Source: Lachnospiraceae bacterium UBA7182 (GTDB lineage: Bacteria > Bacillota > Clostridia > Lachnospirales > Lachnospiraceae). Taken from it: DNA of 23,336 nt. A model generated the notes under the pieces. The model worked only from the letters and a program-made list of their open reading frames with translations. It made no database searches and had not been told where the DNA came from. The position numbers were made by a program, and so were the translations under genes. Location of the stretch: NCBI GenBank assembly GCA_002491115.1, contig DKVI01000054.1, positions 1-23,336 on the forward strand. The letters run 5' to 3'. Shown one piece after another: positions 13,694-21,638 of the stretch (positions are counted from its first letter, which is position 1; each line of letters begins with the position of its first letter).

Positions 13694-14512
13694 CTATTTT
13701 TTTTCAACCGGAAAGCATACTTCCGTCACCAGTTCATCCGGGTCGGAAGCCTGGGCGGGGCTGACATGGTAGATGCAAAAGGATTTTCCGGCAAAATTGT
13801 ATCCGTTTTCCACAACCCAGTTCGCCACCGCCGCATTTACCCGGCTCACCTGATCGTAGCTTCCTTTGTAAGTGGCCGAGGCGATCAGAATCGGTGGAAC
13901 TGTTTTGAATTTTACATGTTCCGTATCTTTATAGTTCCCTGTCACGCTGACCTGAATCTCCACATCCGGGTCCTTCTCTTTGTGGCCTTCGTCATGGAAA
14001 ATCGCCAGTCCGTACTCCGGCGTCGCGTGCTGCACTTTCTGCGAGGCCAGCTCTTTACACATCAGTTCCCACAAAATTCCTTCCCGGTTATAGGCAGGAA
14101 TAACCTGGCGCACACTGGCTACATAACGCTCCGGCATTGTCTTTAAAGTCACATTATAATCCATCAAATTACCATCCTTTCTCAGCCATTTCAACGTACT
14201 GTCAAGAAGCTGAAGCTTTTGCCTGGTCTTATCCATTTCCTGTGTCAGTTCTTCCTTTTTGGCAACAAGAAACTGCTCCATCTGTAAAGCTTCCCCGTTC
14301 TGTTCCAGGATTTCTTTCATCACAGCCAGGCTGAATCCCAGACTCCTTAAGGTCTGTATCTGCCCCGCTTTCGGAAGCTGCGTTTCGCTGTAATAGCGGT
14401 AGCCGGTGAATGCGTCCACACATTCCGGATGCAGGACCCCCACCTCATCATAATGCCGCAGCATACGGATGCTGATCCTTGACAGTTTTGAAAAATCGCC
14501 TATCTTTAACAT
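13694..14512 (-). CDS. MerR-family regulator with GyrI-like effector-binding domain
   Basis: 272 residues from the chosen start. The MerR winged helix covers residues 1-70 (MLKIGDFSKLSRISIRMLRH, YDEVGVLHP, GYRYYS). It is followed by a dimerisation coiled coil (about 75-125) and a C-terminal GyrI/BmrR-like ligand-binding domain (about 135-272, including AIFHDEG and ASATYKGSY). Such proteins bind hydrophobic or cationic drugs and activate efflux or detoxification genes. No efflux gene is adjacent, so the gene may act on distant targets and on itself. A longer frame starts at 14566 but would begin upstream of the -10 element; GAGGA lies 7 nt before ATG 14512, which settles the start. Confidence 0.9.
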   Translation of the reverse strand: MLKIGDFSKLSRISIRMLRHYDEVGVLHPECVDAFTGYRYYSETQLPKAGQIQTLRSLGFSLAVMKEILEQNGEALQMEQFLVAKKEELTQEMDKTRQKLQLLDSTLKWLRKDGNLMDYNVTLKTMPERYVASVRQVIPAYNREGILWELMCKELASQKVQHATPEYGLAIFHDEGHKEKDPDVEIQVSVTGNYKDTEHVKFKTVPPILIASATYKGSYDQVSRVNAAVANWVVENGYNFAGKSFCIYHVSPAQASDPDELVTEVCFPVEKK

Positions 14513-14523
14513 GTATTTTTCCT

Positions 14524-14551
14524 CACATATATGTGTATTTTTGAGCTCAAA
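14524..14551. repeat. Two tandem palindromes in the MerR gene leader
   Basis: CACATATATGTG (14524-14535) and TTTGAGCTCAAA (14540-14551) are perfect 12-bp palindromes separated by 4 bp, just downstream of the -10 and around the expected start point. They are candidate binding sites for a second regulator. Confidence 0.5.
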
Positions 14552-14554
14552 CCT

Positions 14555-14585
14555 ATTGTAGAGCATACCACAGTGTAAGAGTCAA
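14555..14585 (-). promoter_or_regulatory. MerR-type promoter with 19-bp spacer
   Basis: On the minus strand TTGACT (14585-14580) and TACAAT (14560-14555) are separated by 19 bp. The overlong spacer is the hallmark of MerR-activated promoters, which the regulator untwists. The spacer carries an imperfect dyad (CTTACAC and GTATGCT-like halves), pointing to autoregulation. Confidence 0.8.
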
Positions 14586-14659
14586 CAGGAGATTGAAAAT
14601 TTTTTCCCGTCTTTATTTTGGATAAAATATGATATAAAATGAACGAAAACAGGCAAAAT

Positions 14660-14675
14660 GGATCATATATGATCC
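14660..14675. promoter_or_regulatory. Palindromic operator candidate of hipBA
   Basis: GGATCATATATGATCC is a perfect 16-bp palindrome just upstream of the -35. HipB-type antitoxins bind palindromes in their own promoter, so this is the most likely autoregulatory site. Confidence 0.55.
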
Positions 14676-14683
14676 GTATAAAC

Positions 14684-14712
14684 TTGCCGGCACACCGCAA
14701 ATATGATACGAT
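14684..14712 (+). promoter_or_regulatory. hipBA promoter
   Basis: TTGCCG (14684-14689), a 17-bp spacer, and TACGAT (14707-14712), about 40 bp before the hipB start codon. Confidence 0.5.
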
Positions 14713-14753
14713 ATTCCTACACAGACCACAGCTTTTGAAAGGAAATATGCAGA

Positions 14754-15032
14754 ATGGAAGCTCTTTTATGGGAAACTGCCGAAGAAATCGATCTGGCGCT
14801 CGCCAAACGCGTCCGGAACATAAGAAAACGCCGAAAAATTTCACAGGAAAAATTAAGCCGGCTAAGCGGCGTCAGTTACGGTTCTTTAAAAAGGTTTGAA
14901 ACAACAGGGCAGATCTCCTTACTGTCCCTGACAAAACTTGCCATCGCCCTGGACTGTGCGGAAGAAATCAGAGGGTTATTTACGCAGATTCCCTATCTGA
15001 ATATCGAGGAGGTCATTCGTGAAAACAACTAA
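14754..15032 (+). CDS. hipB: HipB-like XRE antitoxin
   Basis: 92 residues. The helix-turn-helix of Cro/cI type spans about residues 15-70 (RVRNIRKRRKISQEKLSRLS, GVSYGSLKRFE, ISLLSLTKLAIAL). It is predicted to neutralise the downstream kinase toxin and repress its own operon. AAAGGA lies 10 nt before the ATG. It overlaps the hipA start by 14 nt, the usual antitoxin-first arrangement. A different plus-strand frame (14639-14899) overlaps it but has no protein signature. Confidence 0.88.
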   Translation: MEALLWETAEEIDLALAKRVRNIRKRRKISQEKLSRLSGVSYGSLKRFETTGQISLLSLTKLAIALDCAEEIRGLFTQIPYLNIEEVIRENN

Positions 15033-16140
15033 ACAATTACATGTCTTTTACAAAGAACGCCTGGTCGGAACACTGGCTTTATCAGAAAACCATAAAGCAG
15101 CTTTCGCGTATGACGACGAATGGCTGAAAAGCGGATTTTCGATCACCCCCTTCTCTCTGCCGCTTAAAAAACAAGTCTTTCTGCCTGCAAAAGATCATTT
15201 TCAGGGTCTTTTTGGCGTATTTGCAGACAGTCTTCCGGATGCGTGGGGCAGTCTGCTTCTGAAACGTCTGATTGAAAAAAACGGCATATCAGCGGACTCG
15301 CTAAACGTTCTGGATCGACTGGCAATCGTAGGAAAAGCAGGCATGGGAGCGCTCACCTATCATCCCGAAATGACGCTTTCTGTACAGCATTCCCCCGGTG
15401 ATCTGGACCAATTGGCCCGGGAATGTAAAAAAATACTGCATGCAGAGTATTCCGATGATCTGGATACACTGTACCAGCTTGGCGGAACCAGCGGCGGCGC
15501 ACGCCCCAAAATTATGACAGAAATAGATGGAAAAGAATGGATCATAAAATTTCCTGCGCATATAGATGGGGAAGACTCCGGACGAATGGAATATGAATAC
15601 TCTCTGTGCGCCAAAAAATGCGGCATCACCATGACAGAAACGCGTCTTTTTTCCTCCAAAAATTGTGCGGGATATTTTGGCATACAACGATTTGACCGAA
15701 AACCGGGCAAGAAGAGAGTCCATATGTTGACAGCCGCAGCGCTTCTGGAGCTGGATTACCGTCAGCCAAGTCTGGACTATCACAGTCTTATGAAGCTGAC
15801 AAAAATTCTGACCGGGAATAACCGTCAGGATATGGAAGAAATGTTCCGAAGAATGTGTTTCAATGTATTTGCCCATAACAGAGACGATCATTCCAAGAAT
15901 TTTTCTTATCTGTACCATGAAGAAAAAGACTGCTGGCGCTTAAGTCCCGCCTATGACCTGACTTACAGTTCCACTTATTATGGAGAGCACACAACTACCG
16001 TAAACGGGAACGGAAAGGATCCCGGTGCAAAAGATCTGCTGGCAGTCGGCGCAGCCGCCGGATTAAAGGAAACTGTATGTAAAAATATTATGGAGCAAAC
16101 AGAGTCCTGCGTTCAGAAGATGCTGAGGGAATGGATATAG
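15019..16140 (+). CDS. hipA: HipA-like serine/threonine kinase toxin
   Basis: 373 residues, shorter than E. coli HipA (440) but with both usual parts. The N-terminal couple-HipA domain (about 1-110) has GLFGVFADSLPDAWG (63-77). The kinase core has the Gly-rich loop GGTSGGARPK (155-164), Lys177 in WIIKFPA, catalytic NRDDHSKNFS (287-296) and metal-binding Asp313 in PAYDLTYS. HipA kinases phosphorylate aminoacyl-tRNA synthetases such as GltX and arrest growth; the target here is not known. The start is GTG, with GAGGAGG 6 nt upstream, and it overlaps hipB. All catalytic motifs look intact. Confidence 0.9.
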   Translation: MKTTKQLHVFYKERLVGTLALSENHKAAFAYDDEWLKSGFSITPFSLPLKKQVFLPAKDHFQGLFGVFADSLPDAWGSLLLKRLIEKNGISADSLNVLDRLAIVGKAGMGALTYHPEMTLSVQHSPGDLDQLARECKKILHAEYSDDLDTLYQLGGTSGGARPKIMTEIDGKEWIIKFPAHIDGEDSGRMEYEYSLCAKKCGITMTETRLFSSKNCAGYFGIQRFDRKPGKKRVHMLTAAALLELDYRQPSLDYHSLMKLTKILTGNNRQDMEEMFRRMCFNVFAHNRDDHSKNFSYLYHEEKDCWRLSPAYDLTYSSTYYGEHTTTVNGNGKDPGAKDLLAVGAAAGLKETVCKNIMEQTESCVQKMLREWI

Positions 16141-16201
16141 TTTTTTACACATATGTTTATTACTCCCTCCTGTCCGGTTCACAGCGTATCCCTCCGATAC
16201 G

Positions 16202-16227
16202 AAAAAACGGCCCTGAAAACAGAACCG
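16202..16227 (-). terminator. Intrinsic terminator of trxA-trxB
   Basis: On the minus strand an 8-bp stem, CGGTTCTG with CAGGGCCG (two GU pairs) and a TTTT loop, is followed by TTTTTT, about 95 bp after the trxB stop. Confidence 0.8.
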
Positions 16228-16322
16228 CTTTCTCCAGAATTGTCCAATCACTTCTGTACTATATTAACATCATTTACAGAATATGGCAACAAGGTGAACT
16301 TTAACATTTTTTCTTTAACCGT

Positions 16323-17252
16323 TCATCCGCCGCCATACAGATATGCCTCCGCATGATGCGCCGCCATGGCGCCGTCCGCCACAGCCGTGACAATCTGGCG
16401 AAGAGCTTTCGTCCTTACGTCTCCTGCCGCAAACACGCCGGGCAGGTCGGTACAGGTGGATTCATCCGCCACCACATAGCCCCGTTTATCCAGCTTCAGC
16501 TGTCCCTGCACCAGATCGGACGCGGGCTTTCTGCCAACACTGATAAACAGGCCGTCACAGGCGATCCTACGTTTTTCACCGGTATTGACATCTTTGACTG
16601 TCACTCCGGTAAGCCTTTCTTCATAAAGCAGTTCTGTCACGATGCTGTTCCAGCAAAATTCCACATTTTCGGCTTTCCGTAAAAAATCATGATAAACCTT
16701 TGCTGCCCGCAGCGTATCCCGCCTGTGGATCATAATAACTTTCCGGGAAGTACGGGCAAGCGCCAGAACGTCCGACACTGCAGAGTCCCCGCCTCCCACG
16801 ACCGCAACCGTCCTGTCTTTATAAAACATCCCGTCACAGGCCGCACAATAACTGACTCCCCGTCCGACCAGCTCCTTCTCCATGGGAATCCCGAGTTCTG
16901 CGGGGCCGGCGCCTGTAGCAAGCACCACCGTCTTTGCATAAATGATTCCTTCGCTGCTTTTGATCACCCGCGGAATCACTCCAAACTCCACAGACAGAAC
17001 CTCTGCCAACTCTGTTTTGACGCCGAAACGCTCCGCTCCTTTTTGCATCTTTTCTGCCAGAGTAAATCCGTCAATACCGTCTTCAAACCCCGGATAATTG
17101 TCAACCCAGTGTGCCAGCGCCATCTGTCCGCCCGCAGAAATTTTCTCCAGGACGACCACACGAAGCCCCGCGCGGGCTGCATACAGGGCTGCCGTATAAC
17201 CGCCGGGGCCTCCGCCGATCACAGCCATATCATAAATCTGTTTATCATCCAT
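16323..17252 (-). CDS. trxB: Thioredoxin reductase
   Basis: 309 residues, the normal length for the low-molecular-weight enzyme. FAD-binding GGGPGGYTAALYAARAGL (13-30), redox pair Cys136/Cys139 in YCAACDG, NAD(P)-binding GGGDSAVSDVLALA, and the C-terminal FAD motif GVFAAGDVR. It reduces the adjacent thioredoxin using NADPH (or another donor) in the cytoplasm. The usual active site is CATC; here it is CAAC, a conservative variant. The dinucleotide site reads GGGDSAVSD, where many family members have GGGxSAxxEA, so the cofactor preference is worth attention. Its start overlaps trxA by 8 nt. Confidence 0.93.
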   Translation of the reverse strand: MDDKQIYDMAVIGGGPGGYTAALYAARAGLRVVVLEKISAGGQMALAHWVDNYPGFEDGIDGFTLAEKMQKGAERFGVKTELAEVLSVEFGVIPRVIKSSEGIIYAKTVVLATGAGPAELGIPMEKELVGRGVSYCAACDGMFYKDRTVAVVGGGDSAVSDVLALARTSRKVIMIHRRDTLRAAKVYHDFLRKAENVEFCWNSIVTELLYEERLTGVTVKDVNTGEKRRIACDGLFISVGRKPASDLVQGQLKLDKRGYVVADESTCTDLPGVFAAGDVRTKALRQIVTAVADGAMAAHHAEAYLYGGG

Positions 17253-17586
17253 GAACTGCCTCCTGCCCGCCCAGAGCTTCCTTTATAAATGTATCGATCT
17301 CGTATTTTGAACCAGGAGCCGTAATAGATCCAATGGCCCTGCCTCCTTTATACAGCGTCAGTGTAGGGATCACGTTGATCTGCTCCGTTCCGGCCAGATG
17401 CGGTTCCTCGTCAATATTGATTTTTACTGTTGTCAGCAGATCTTCATACTGTTTGGCAACCGCGTCGCAGGCCGGGCCAAGCCGGCGGCAGTGTACGCAC
17501 CAGGGAGCCCAAAAATCCGCCAGAACGGGCTTTTCGCCCTCAAGAAGTACACGAAACCGCTCCTCATCCACATTCTCAACAGCCAT
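17245..17586 (-). CDS. trxA: Thioredoxin with atypical WCVHC active site
   Basis: 113 residues from the chosen start. Thioredoxin fold with ADFWAPWCVHCRRLGP at 23-38, redox cysteines 30 and 33, and the cis-proline in VIPTL. Canonical thioredoxin is WCGPC; the Val-His pair will shift the redox potential toward the DsbA-like CPHC type (inference). An ATG two codons upstream (17592) is only 2 nt from AAGGAG, whereas ATG 17586 is 8 nt from it, so the shorter form is preferred. It is coupled to trxB by overlap. Confidence 0.92.
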   Translation of the reverse strand: MAVENVDEERFRVLLEGEKPVLADFWAPWCVHCRRLGPACDAVAKQYEDLLTTVKINIDEEPHLAGTEQINVIPTLTLYKGGRAIGSITAPGSKYEIDTFIKEALGGQEAVHG

Positions 17587-17803
17587 TTTCATCTCTCCTT
17601 CCAGTTCTTCTCCCGTATTTATGAAACGATGCCTGTCTCATGGATATAGTATACACATTCGGAGGAAAGCTATCCCTGAGCTTCAACAGGTTTTCTCATC
17701 CTCCCTCATTCCTATATTCTCAGAAATATATTCGCAAAAATGATTTAAGAGTAGAAGAGTTTCCTGTTGGTTAACTTTTTAATCTAAATCAAATCCTACT
17801 CCA

Positions 17804-17832
17804 TTGTTTTTTGAATCACGATTTTTTATAAT
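17804..17832 (+). promoter_or_regulatory. Promoter of XRE-ABC cassette
   Basis: TTGTTT (17804-17809), a 17-bp spacer, and TATAAT (17827-17832), about 20 bp before the start of the XRE regulator, whose own strong AGGAGG site follows. Confidence 0.65.
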
Positions 17833-17852
17833 ATCATCAGGAGGTAAGACAA

Positions 17853-18968
17853 ATGAAAGAAATAAATCTTGGTCGTATCTTGATAGAAAACCGCCACAGG
17901 CTGGGAATTACACAAGAAGATTTAGCTGCCTGTATGGGTGTTTCAAAAGCCGCCGTTTCAAAGTGGGAAACCGGCACAACCTATCCAGATATAACATTGC
18001 TTCCTAAACTTGCTGATTATTTCAATATCAGCATTGATAAACTAATGGGATATAAACCTCAAATGACACGGGAGGAAATACGAAAAATTTATAGCCGGCT
18101 ATCTAAGGAATTTGTTTCACAGCCGATCGAGCAGGTACTTGAACATTGCCGTGAAATAACCAAAAAATATTTTTCGTGCTTCCCGCTTTTATATCAAATT
18201 GGCAGTTTGTATGTCAATTATGGAATTATGGCTGGGGAAAAGGCAAAAATCAAAAAAATTTATGAGGACGCTAAAGAACTGTTTGAACGTGTCAAAACAG
18301 GAACTGATGATATTAATTTAGCAAAGCAGGCGTTGAATATGGAAGCCTTGTGTATGTTATCTCTTAACCGTCCAAACGACGTACTGGACTTATTGGGGAA
18401 ACCAGATTTTTCTATGACAGCACCAGAACCTTTATTGGCTTCTGCATATCAGCAGCTTGGAAAACGTAAAGAGGCAAAGGGAATCCTGCAAGTAGCAATT
18501 TATTATCACATGATTGTAATAATGAATCTGTTTTCCATTTATCTGGGGCTATGCCTTGATGATAAAGAGCGTTTCAATGAAACCTGTCAAAGAGCTATCC
18601 ATATGGCAGATATATTCCAGCTTGAGAAGCTGCATCCGAGTATCCTTTTAAGCTTTTATCTTACAGCTTCACAGGGATATATGAAGCTGGGGGATACAGA
18701 AAAGACACTTGACATACTGGAACAGTATGCGTTTTTGGCAACCAGCCAGATATATCCGTTACATTTGCATGGTGATAATTTCTTTGATTTAGTGGATAAT
18801 TGGCTGGAGAATACCCTTGCGCTTGGAGATGTTCTTCCACGGGATTCTAAGACAATCCGGGAAAATATTTTAAAATCAGTAGAGAATAATAAGATTTTTC
18901 TCACGCTCCATAATGACCCACGTTTTCAAAATATGATTCGGAAATTGAAAACAGTCACAACAGATTGA
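17853..18968 (+). CDS. XRE regulator with C-terminal helical-repeat domain
   Basis: 371 residues. The XRE helix-turn-helix at about 6-65 (LGRILIENRHRLGITQEDLA, GVSKAAVSKWE, DITLLPKLADYF) is followed by a long all-helical, TPR-like region with no transmembrane segment. This architecture is shared with RNPP/Rgg-like peptide-responsive regulators and many uncharacterised Clostridial regulators. It is first in a same-strand cassette with a DUF1648 protein, an ABC permease and an ATPase (gap of 22 bp to the next gene), so it probably controls them. AGGAGG lies 8 nt before the ATG. AT-rich codon use contrasts with the trx genes just upstream. Confidence 0.88.
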   Translation: MKEINLGRILIENRHRLGITQEDLAACMGVSKAAVSKWETGTTYPDITLLPKLADYFNISIDKLMGYKPQMTREEIRKIYSRLSKEFVSQPIEQVLEHCREITKKYFSCFPLLYQIGSLYVNYGIMAGEKAKIKKIYEDAKELFERVKTGTDDINLAKQALNMEALCMLSLNRPNDVLDLLGKPDFSMTAPEPLLASAYQQLGKRKEAKGILQVAIYYHMIVIMNLFSIYLGLCLDDKERFNETCQRAIHMADIFQLEKLHPSILLSFYLTASQGYMKLGDTEKTLDILEQYAFLATSQIYPLHLHGDNFFDLVDNWLENTLALGDVLPRDSKTIRENILKSVENNKIFLTLHNDPRFQNMIRKLKTVTTD

Positions 18969-18990
18969 ATAGGATAAGGAGATTTTAATT

Positions 18991-19317
18991 ATGATTCGTA
19001 AATTTATAAGAAATATCCTTGGTGAAAATCACACCAAAAATAATGAAAAACTGGCAAGGGTAAATTTGGGAATTATTCTTTTAATGTTTTTGGTTTCGGG
19101 TATTATGCTTTTCTTTTTGCCGGAACAAATACCGATACTTCACAATGGGGCAACCGAATACCCGATTCCTACTACATTAGGAGTCTGGCTCTTTCCGATC
19201 ATTGCATTGGTAATCAACATTTCTTTTATAAAGCAAAACCGCCTGTCAAAGATGAACAGCATTATTTTTGCTGTACTTCTGGTGGCTATGACAGCTTTTT
19301 ACATTAGTTTTATATAA
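18991..19317 (+). CDS. DUF1648 membrane protein
   Basis: 108 residues with three hydrophobic segments (about 26-43, 63-80, 89-107). The loop after the first, LPEQIPILHNG (43-53), is the DUF1648 signature seen in SdpI-type immunity proteins and small membrane proteins next to ABC transporters. AAGGAG precedes the ATG. Function unknown; immunity or a transporter accessory is suggested by neighbours only. Confidence 0.75.
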   Translation: MIRKFIRNILGENHTKNNEKLARVNLGIILLMFLVSGIMLFFLPEQIPILHNGATEYPIPTTLGVWLFPIIALVINISFIKQNRLSKMNSIIFAVLLVAMTAFYISFI

Positions 19318-19327
19318 AGAGATTCGT

Positions 19328-20746
19328 ATGAACATGATACATAGAATTTTGTTAAGAACAAAAAACTCATTTGTGGTAAAAGTGTCCTGTGCTATTGTAG
19401 GAATATATGCCGGATATTTGTTTTGGTATCTGTTTCACCAGCTTTTTTCAGAAGCGGCAGATTACTATGAGCTGATTGTTACATTTGTATCAGTAGTAAT
19501 CAGTATCTTTTTAGCAATATATTACTTGCCAGACCAATTTTGCACCAACCGCCATATTAAAAATATTCTGTTCTACCCTATTCCTACCAGAATGATTCTG
19601 ATTACCCTGTTAGGACGCATGATTGTTTTGCAGTTTGTAATCTGTATGGCAATGATATACCCTCAGTTTATCCATAAAAATATCTGGTCTGCAATGGAAA
19701 ATATTTTAGCCGGTATGACAGTAATCTGTGCTATGGACTTTATGATTATACTTTGCATTGTGATTATCAGCAGAGTATTTTGGGGAAAGATTGTTGGATA
19801 TGCTTCCATAATTTTCCAGTATGTTTCATTCCTGTTAGTAACTATATTTGTTGGGAATTTGATTGCTTTAGGGCTTACCCAGCCGCATTTTTTACCATGG
19901 ATAAATGGAAAGATAACACCTGTCAATATTTTCCTGTTTACATTTCCGTTTACCGTCTTATTGGGAATTGCCATGACCATAGTTTTTAAATATTGGTATA
20001 TCAGGGGATATTTGAATGTTCAGAGTTTTCATAAGCAGGTGGCGAATAAGCATAACTCCATCATACGGATAGAGCATCCTTATTTTTTGATTGAATGGAG
20101 ACGTGTATTACAAAATAAAGAATTACTGTTTTTTTCAAATTTCAAAAACGTGCTAACTGTTATCGTTTTGTGTCATTTACTGGTTGCGAATCTGGGGCAG
20201 ATTGCACTGGGCGAGAAATATGTAATAGAGGTATTTTTGCTGGTATCATGTTGTAGCACAAACACTATTTCCAGTACAGCCTATTCCAGTGATTCCAATG
20301 GAAAATATTATGCATTTCTTCCTGTTTCCCCCAGACAAATGTTCTTATGGAAAACGATACAGGGATTTTTGTGGGGCGAAGTCATGATACTGCTTTTGGA
20401 AATAGTAATTATTGCAATGAATGATATTCCTGTGTTGGACTTTCTTCTGCTTTTTATATACGGCACTTCTATGAATTATGCTTGTTCTTGGCTTGGTGTG
20501 TTTTTAGATTTGAAAATGCCGAGAACGGTCAATAGTACGAATGAACTGCTGCATGGAAATATGAGCAAAGTACTTGTTCTGCTTGCGGTGACGGCAATCA
20601 CAACAGGAAACTTTTATCTTGTAAGTAATCATATTGTATTTGTTCCGCTACTCCCTTTTTTGATTGCAACAAATGTATTTGTGGTAAGTGCAGAATTATG
20701 TTATTGGTTATTCTGCAAAGGAGCTTTTGATGATACAAATAAATGA
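19328..20746 (+). CDS. ABC transporter permease-like membrane protein
   Basis: 472 residues with about 10-12 predicted transmembrane helices in two clusters, separated by a cytoplasmic region (about 235-265, including IIRIEHPYFLIEWRRVL). Such large ABC-2-like permeases pair with one ATPase. It starts 10 bp after the DUF1648 gene with a weak AAAGAG site and overlaps the ATPase start by 17 nt. The transported molecule, possibly a peptide or lipid, cannot be deduced. Confidence 0.8.
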   Translation: MNMIHRILLRTKNSFVVKVSCAIVGIYAGYLFWYLFHQLFSEAADYYELIVTFVSVVISIFLAIYYLPDQFCTNRHIKNILFYPIPTRMILITLLGRMIVLQFVICMAMIYPQFIHKNIWSAMENILAGMTVICAMDFMIILCIVIISRVFWGKIVGYASIIFQYVSFLLVTIFVGNLIALGLTQPHFLPWINGKITPVNIFLFTFPFTVLLGIAMTIVFKYWYIRGYLNVQSFHKQVANKHNSIIRIEHPYFLIEWRRVLQNKELLFFSNFKNVLTVIVLCHLLVANLGQIALGEKYVIEVFLLVSCCSTNTISSTAYSSDSNGKYYAFLPVSPRQMFLWKTIQGFLWGEVMILLLEIVIIAMNDIPVLDFLLLFIYGTSMNYACSWLGVFLDLKMPRTVNSTNELLHGNMSKVLVLLAVTAITTGNFYLVSNHIVFVPLLPFLIATNVFVVSAELCYWLFCKGAFDDTNK

Positions 20747-21422
20747 ATTGTCAAAGAAGTATAACAACAAAATTATATTTGAAAATGTATCCTGTTCATT
20801 GGACAACCACCGAATTTATAGCCTGGTGGGTGTGAATGGCATTGGAAAATCCACATTGCTCAATGCAATTACACAACCGTACTGCATGGATACCGGAATA
20901 ATAGAAATTGATAATATTGATAACCGAAAATTTGAATCTAAATTCCATTTTTTCTATGTTCCAGATAATAAAGATATGTTTTTAAATTTGACAGGCAGAG
21001 AATACTTGAAATTTGTATTAAAATTATACCGCCAAATTTCTAAAGAATTCTCCGAAAAACTTCAAAAACTATCATGTGCCTTTCATTTAGAACAGTCATT
21101 TGACGAATATATTGGTAATTATTCTTTGGGTATGAAACAAAAAATCTATTTAATGGCAGCATTTCTTTCTGGCGCGGAAAACTTAATTTTAGATGAACCT
21201 TTTAACGGTCTTGACCCGGAATGTATTGCTATTTTAAAGCAAACATTGATTGAATACCGCAATGCGGGAAACCTTGTATTATTTTCAATTCATAATCTTG
21301 ACCTTGTTGCGAATTTTTGTGATGATGTCATTTTTATTGACAAACAAAGAAATATCTTACAATCTAATAATCCACAGGATTTTAAACAACTTGAAACGCT
21401 GTTTTCTCAAAAATGTGTATAG
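20730..21422 (+). CDS. ABC transporter ATP-binding protein
   Basis: 231 codons including the stop (230 residues). Walker A GVNGIGKST (34-42), signature YSLGMKQK (131-138), Walker B NLILDEPF (151-158) with Glu156, D-loop GLDPE and H-loop His188. It energises the adjacent permease at the membrane. An upstream in-frame ATG at 20688 exists, but AAGGAG lies 7 nt before ATG 20730, so this start is chosen. Confidence 0.92.
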   Translation: MIQINELSKKYNNKIIFENVSCSLDNHRIYSLVGVNGIGKSTLLNAITQPYCMDTGIIEIDNIDNRKFESKFHFFYVPDNKDMFLNLTGREYLKFVLKLYRQISKEFSEKLQKLSCAFHLEQSFDEYIGNYSLGMKQKIYLMAAFLSGAENLILDEPFNGLDPECIAILKQTLIEYRNAGNLVLFSIHNLDLVANFCDDVIFIDKQRNILQSNNPQDFKQLETLFSQKCV

Positions 21423-21547
21423 TATATTAGTCAGCTTTTCAAGGCGCAATATTTAAAAGTACTATTCTGTCAACCATGCAATGCCAATCCGATCGTCTTA
21501 TTCCAATGTTCTGTCAGATTATCTATGATTCTTTATATATCCAGTAT

Positions 21548-21594
21548 AATTAGATATATCTCCAAAAGCGCATTGGTTAATTAGATACATTTCC
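21548..21594 (+). promoter_or_regulatory. Direct repeat upstream of small XRE gene
   Basis: AATTAGATATATCTCC (21548-21563) and AATTAGATACATTTCC (21579-21594) match at 14 of 16 positions with start points 31 bp apart, about three helical turns. They lie 45-90 bp before the XRE gene and are candidate operators for its product. A TTGGTT/TATTGT pair with 17-bp spacing overlaps the second copy. Confidence 0.5.
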
Positions 21595-21638
21595 ATATTG
21601 TGTACGATACAATCATATATAAAGGCGGTGAATAACTT

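Noticed and set aside
14639..14899. An 86-codon plus-strand frame overlapping hipB
   Set aside because: It starts upstream of the hipBA promoter, is highly basic, and lacks an RBS; hipB in the other frame has a clear helix-turn-helix.
15301..15918. A 205-codon minus-strand frame inside hipA
   Set aside because: Antisense to intact kinase motifs; composition is that of a shadow frame.
16185..16201. CGTATC-CCTCC-GATACG hairpin as a hipA terminator
   Set aside because: It is followed by A residues on the plus strand, not T, so it does not fit an intrinsic terminator for hipA.
16689..17288. A 199-codon plus-strand frame opposite trxB
   Set aside because: Antisense to a clear thioredoxin reductase; no recognisable domain.
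21484..21561. A 25-codon peptide frame before the small XRE gene, as a signalling peptide
   Set aside because: No ribosome binding site and no leader-like features; it overlaps the direct-repeat operator region.
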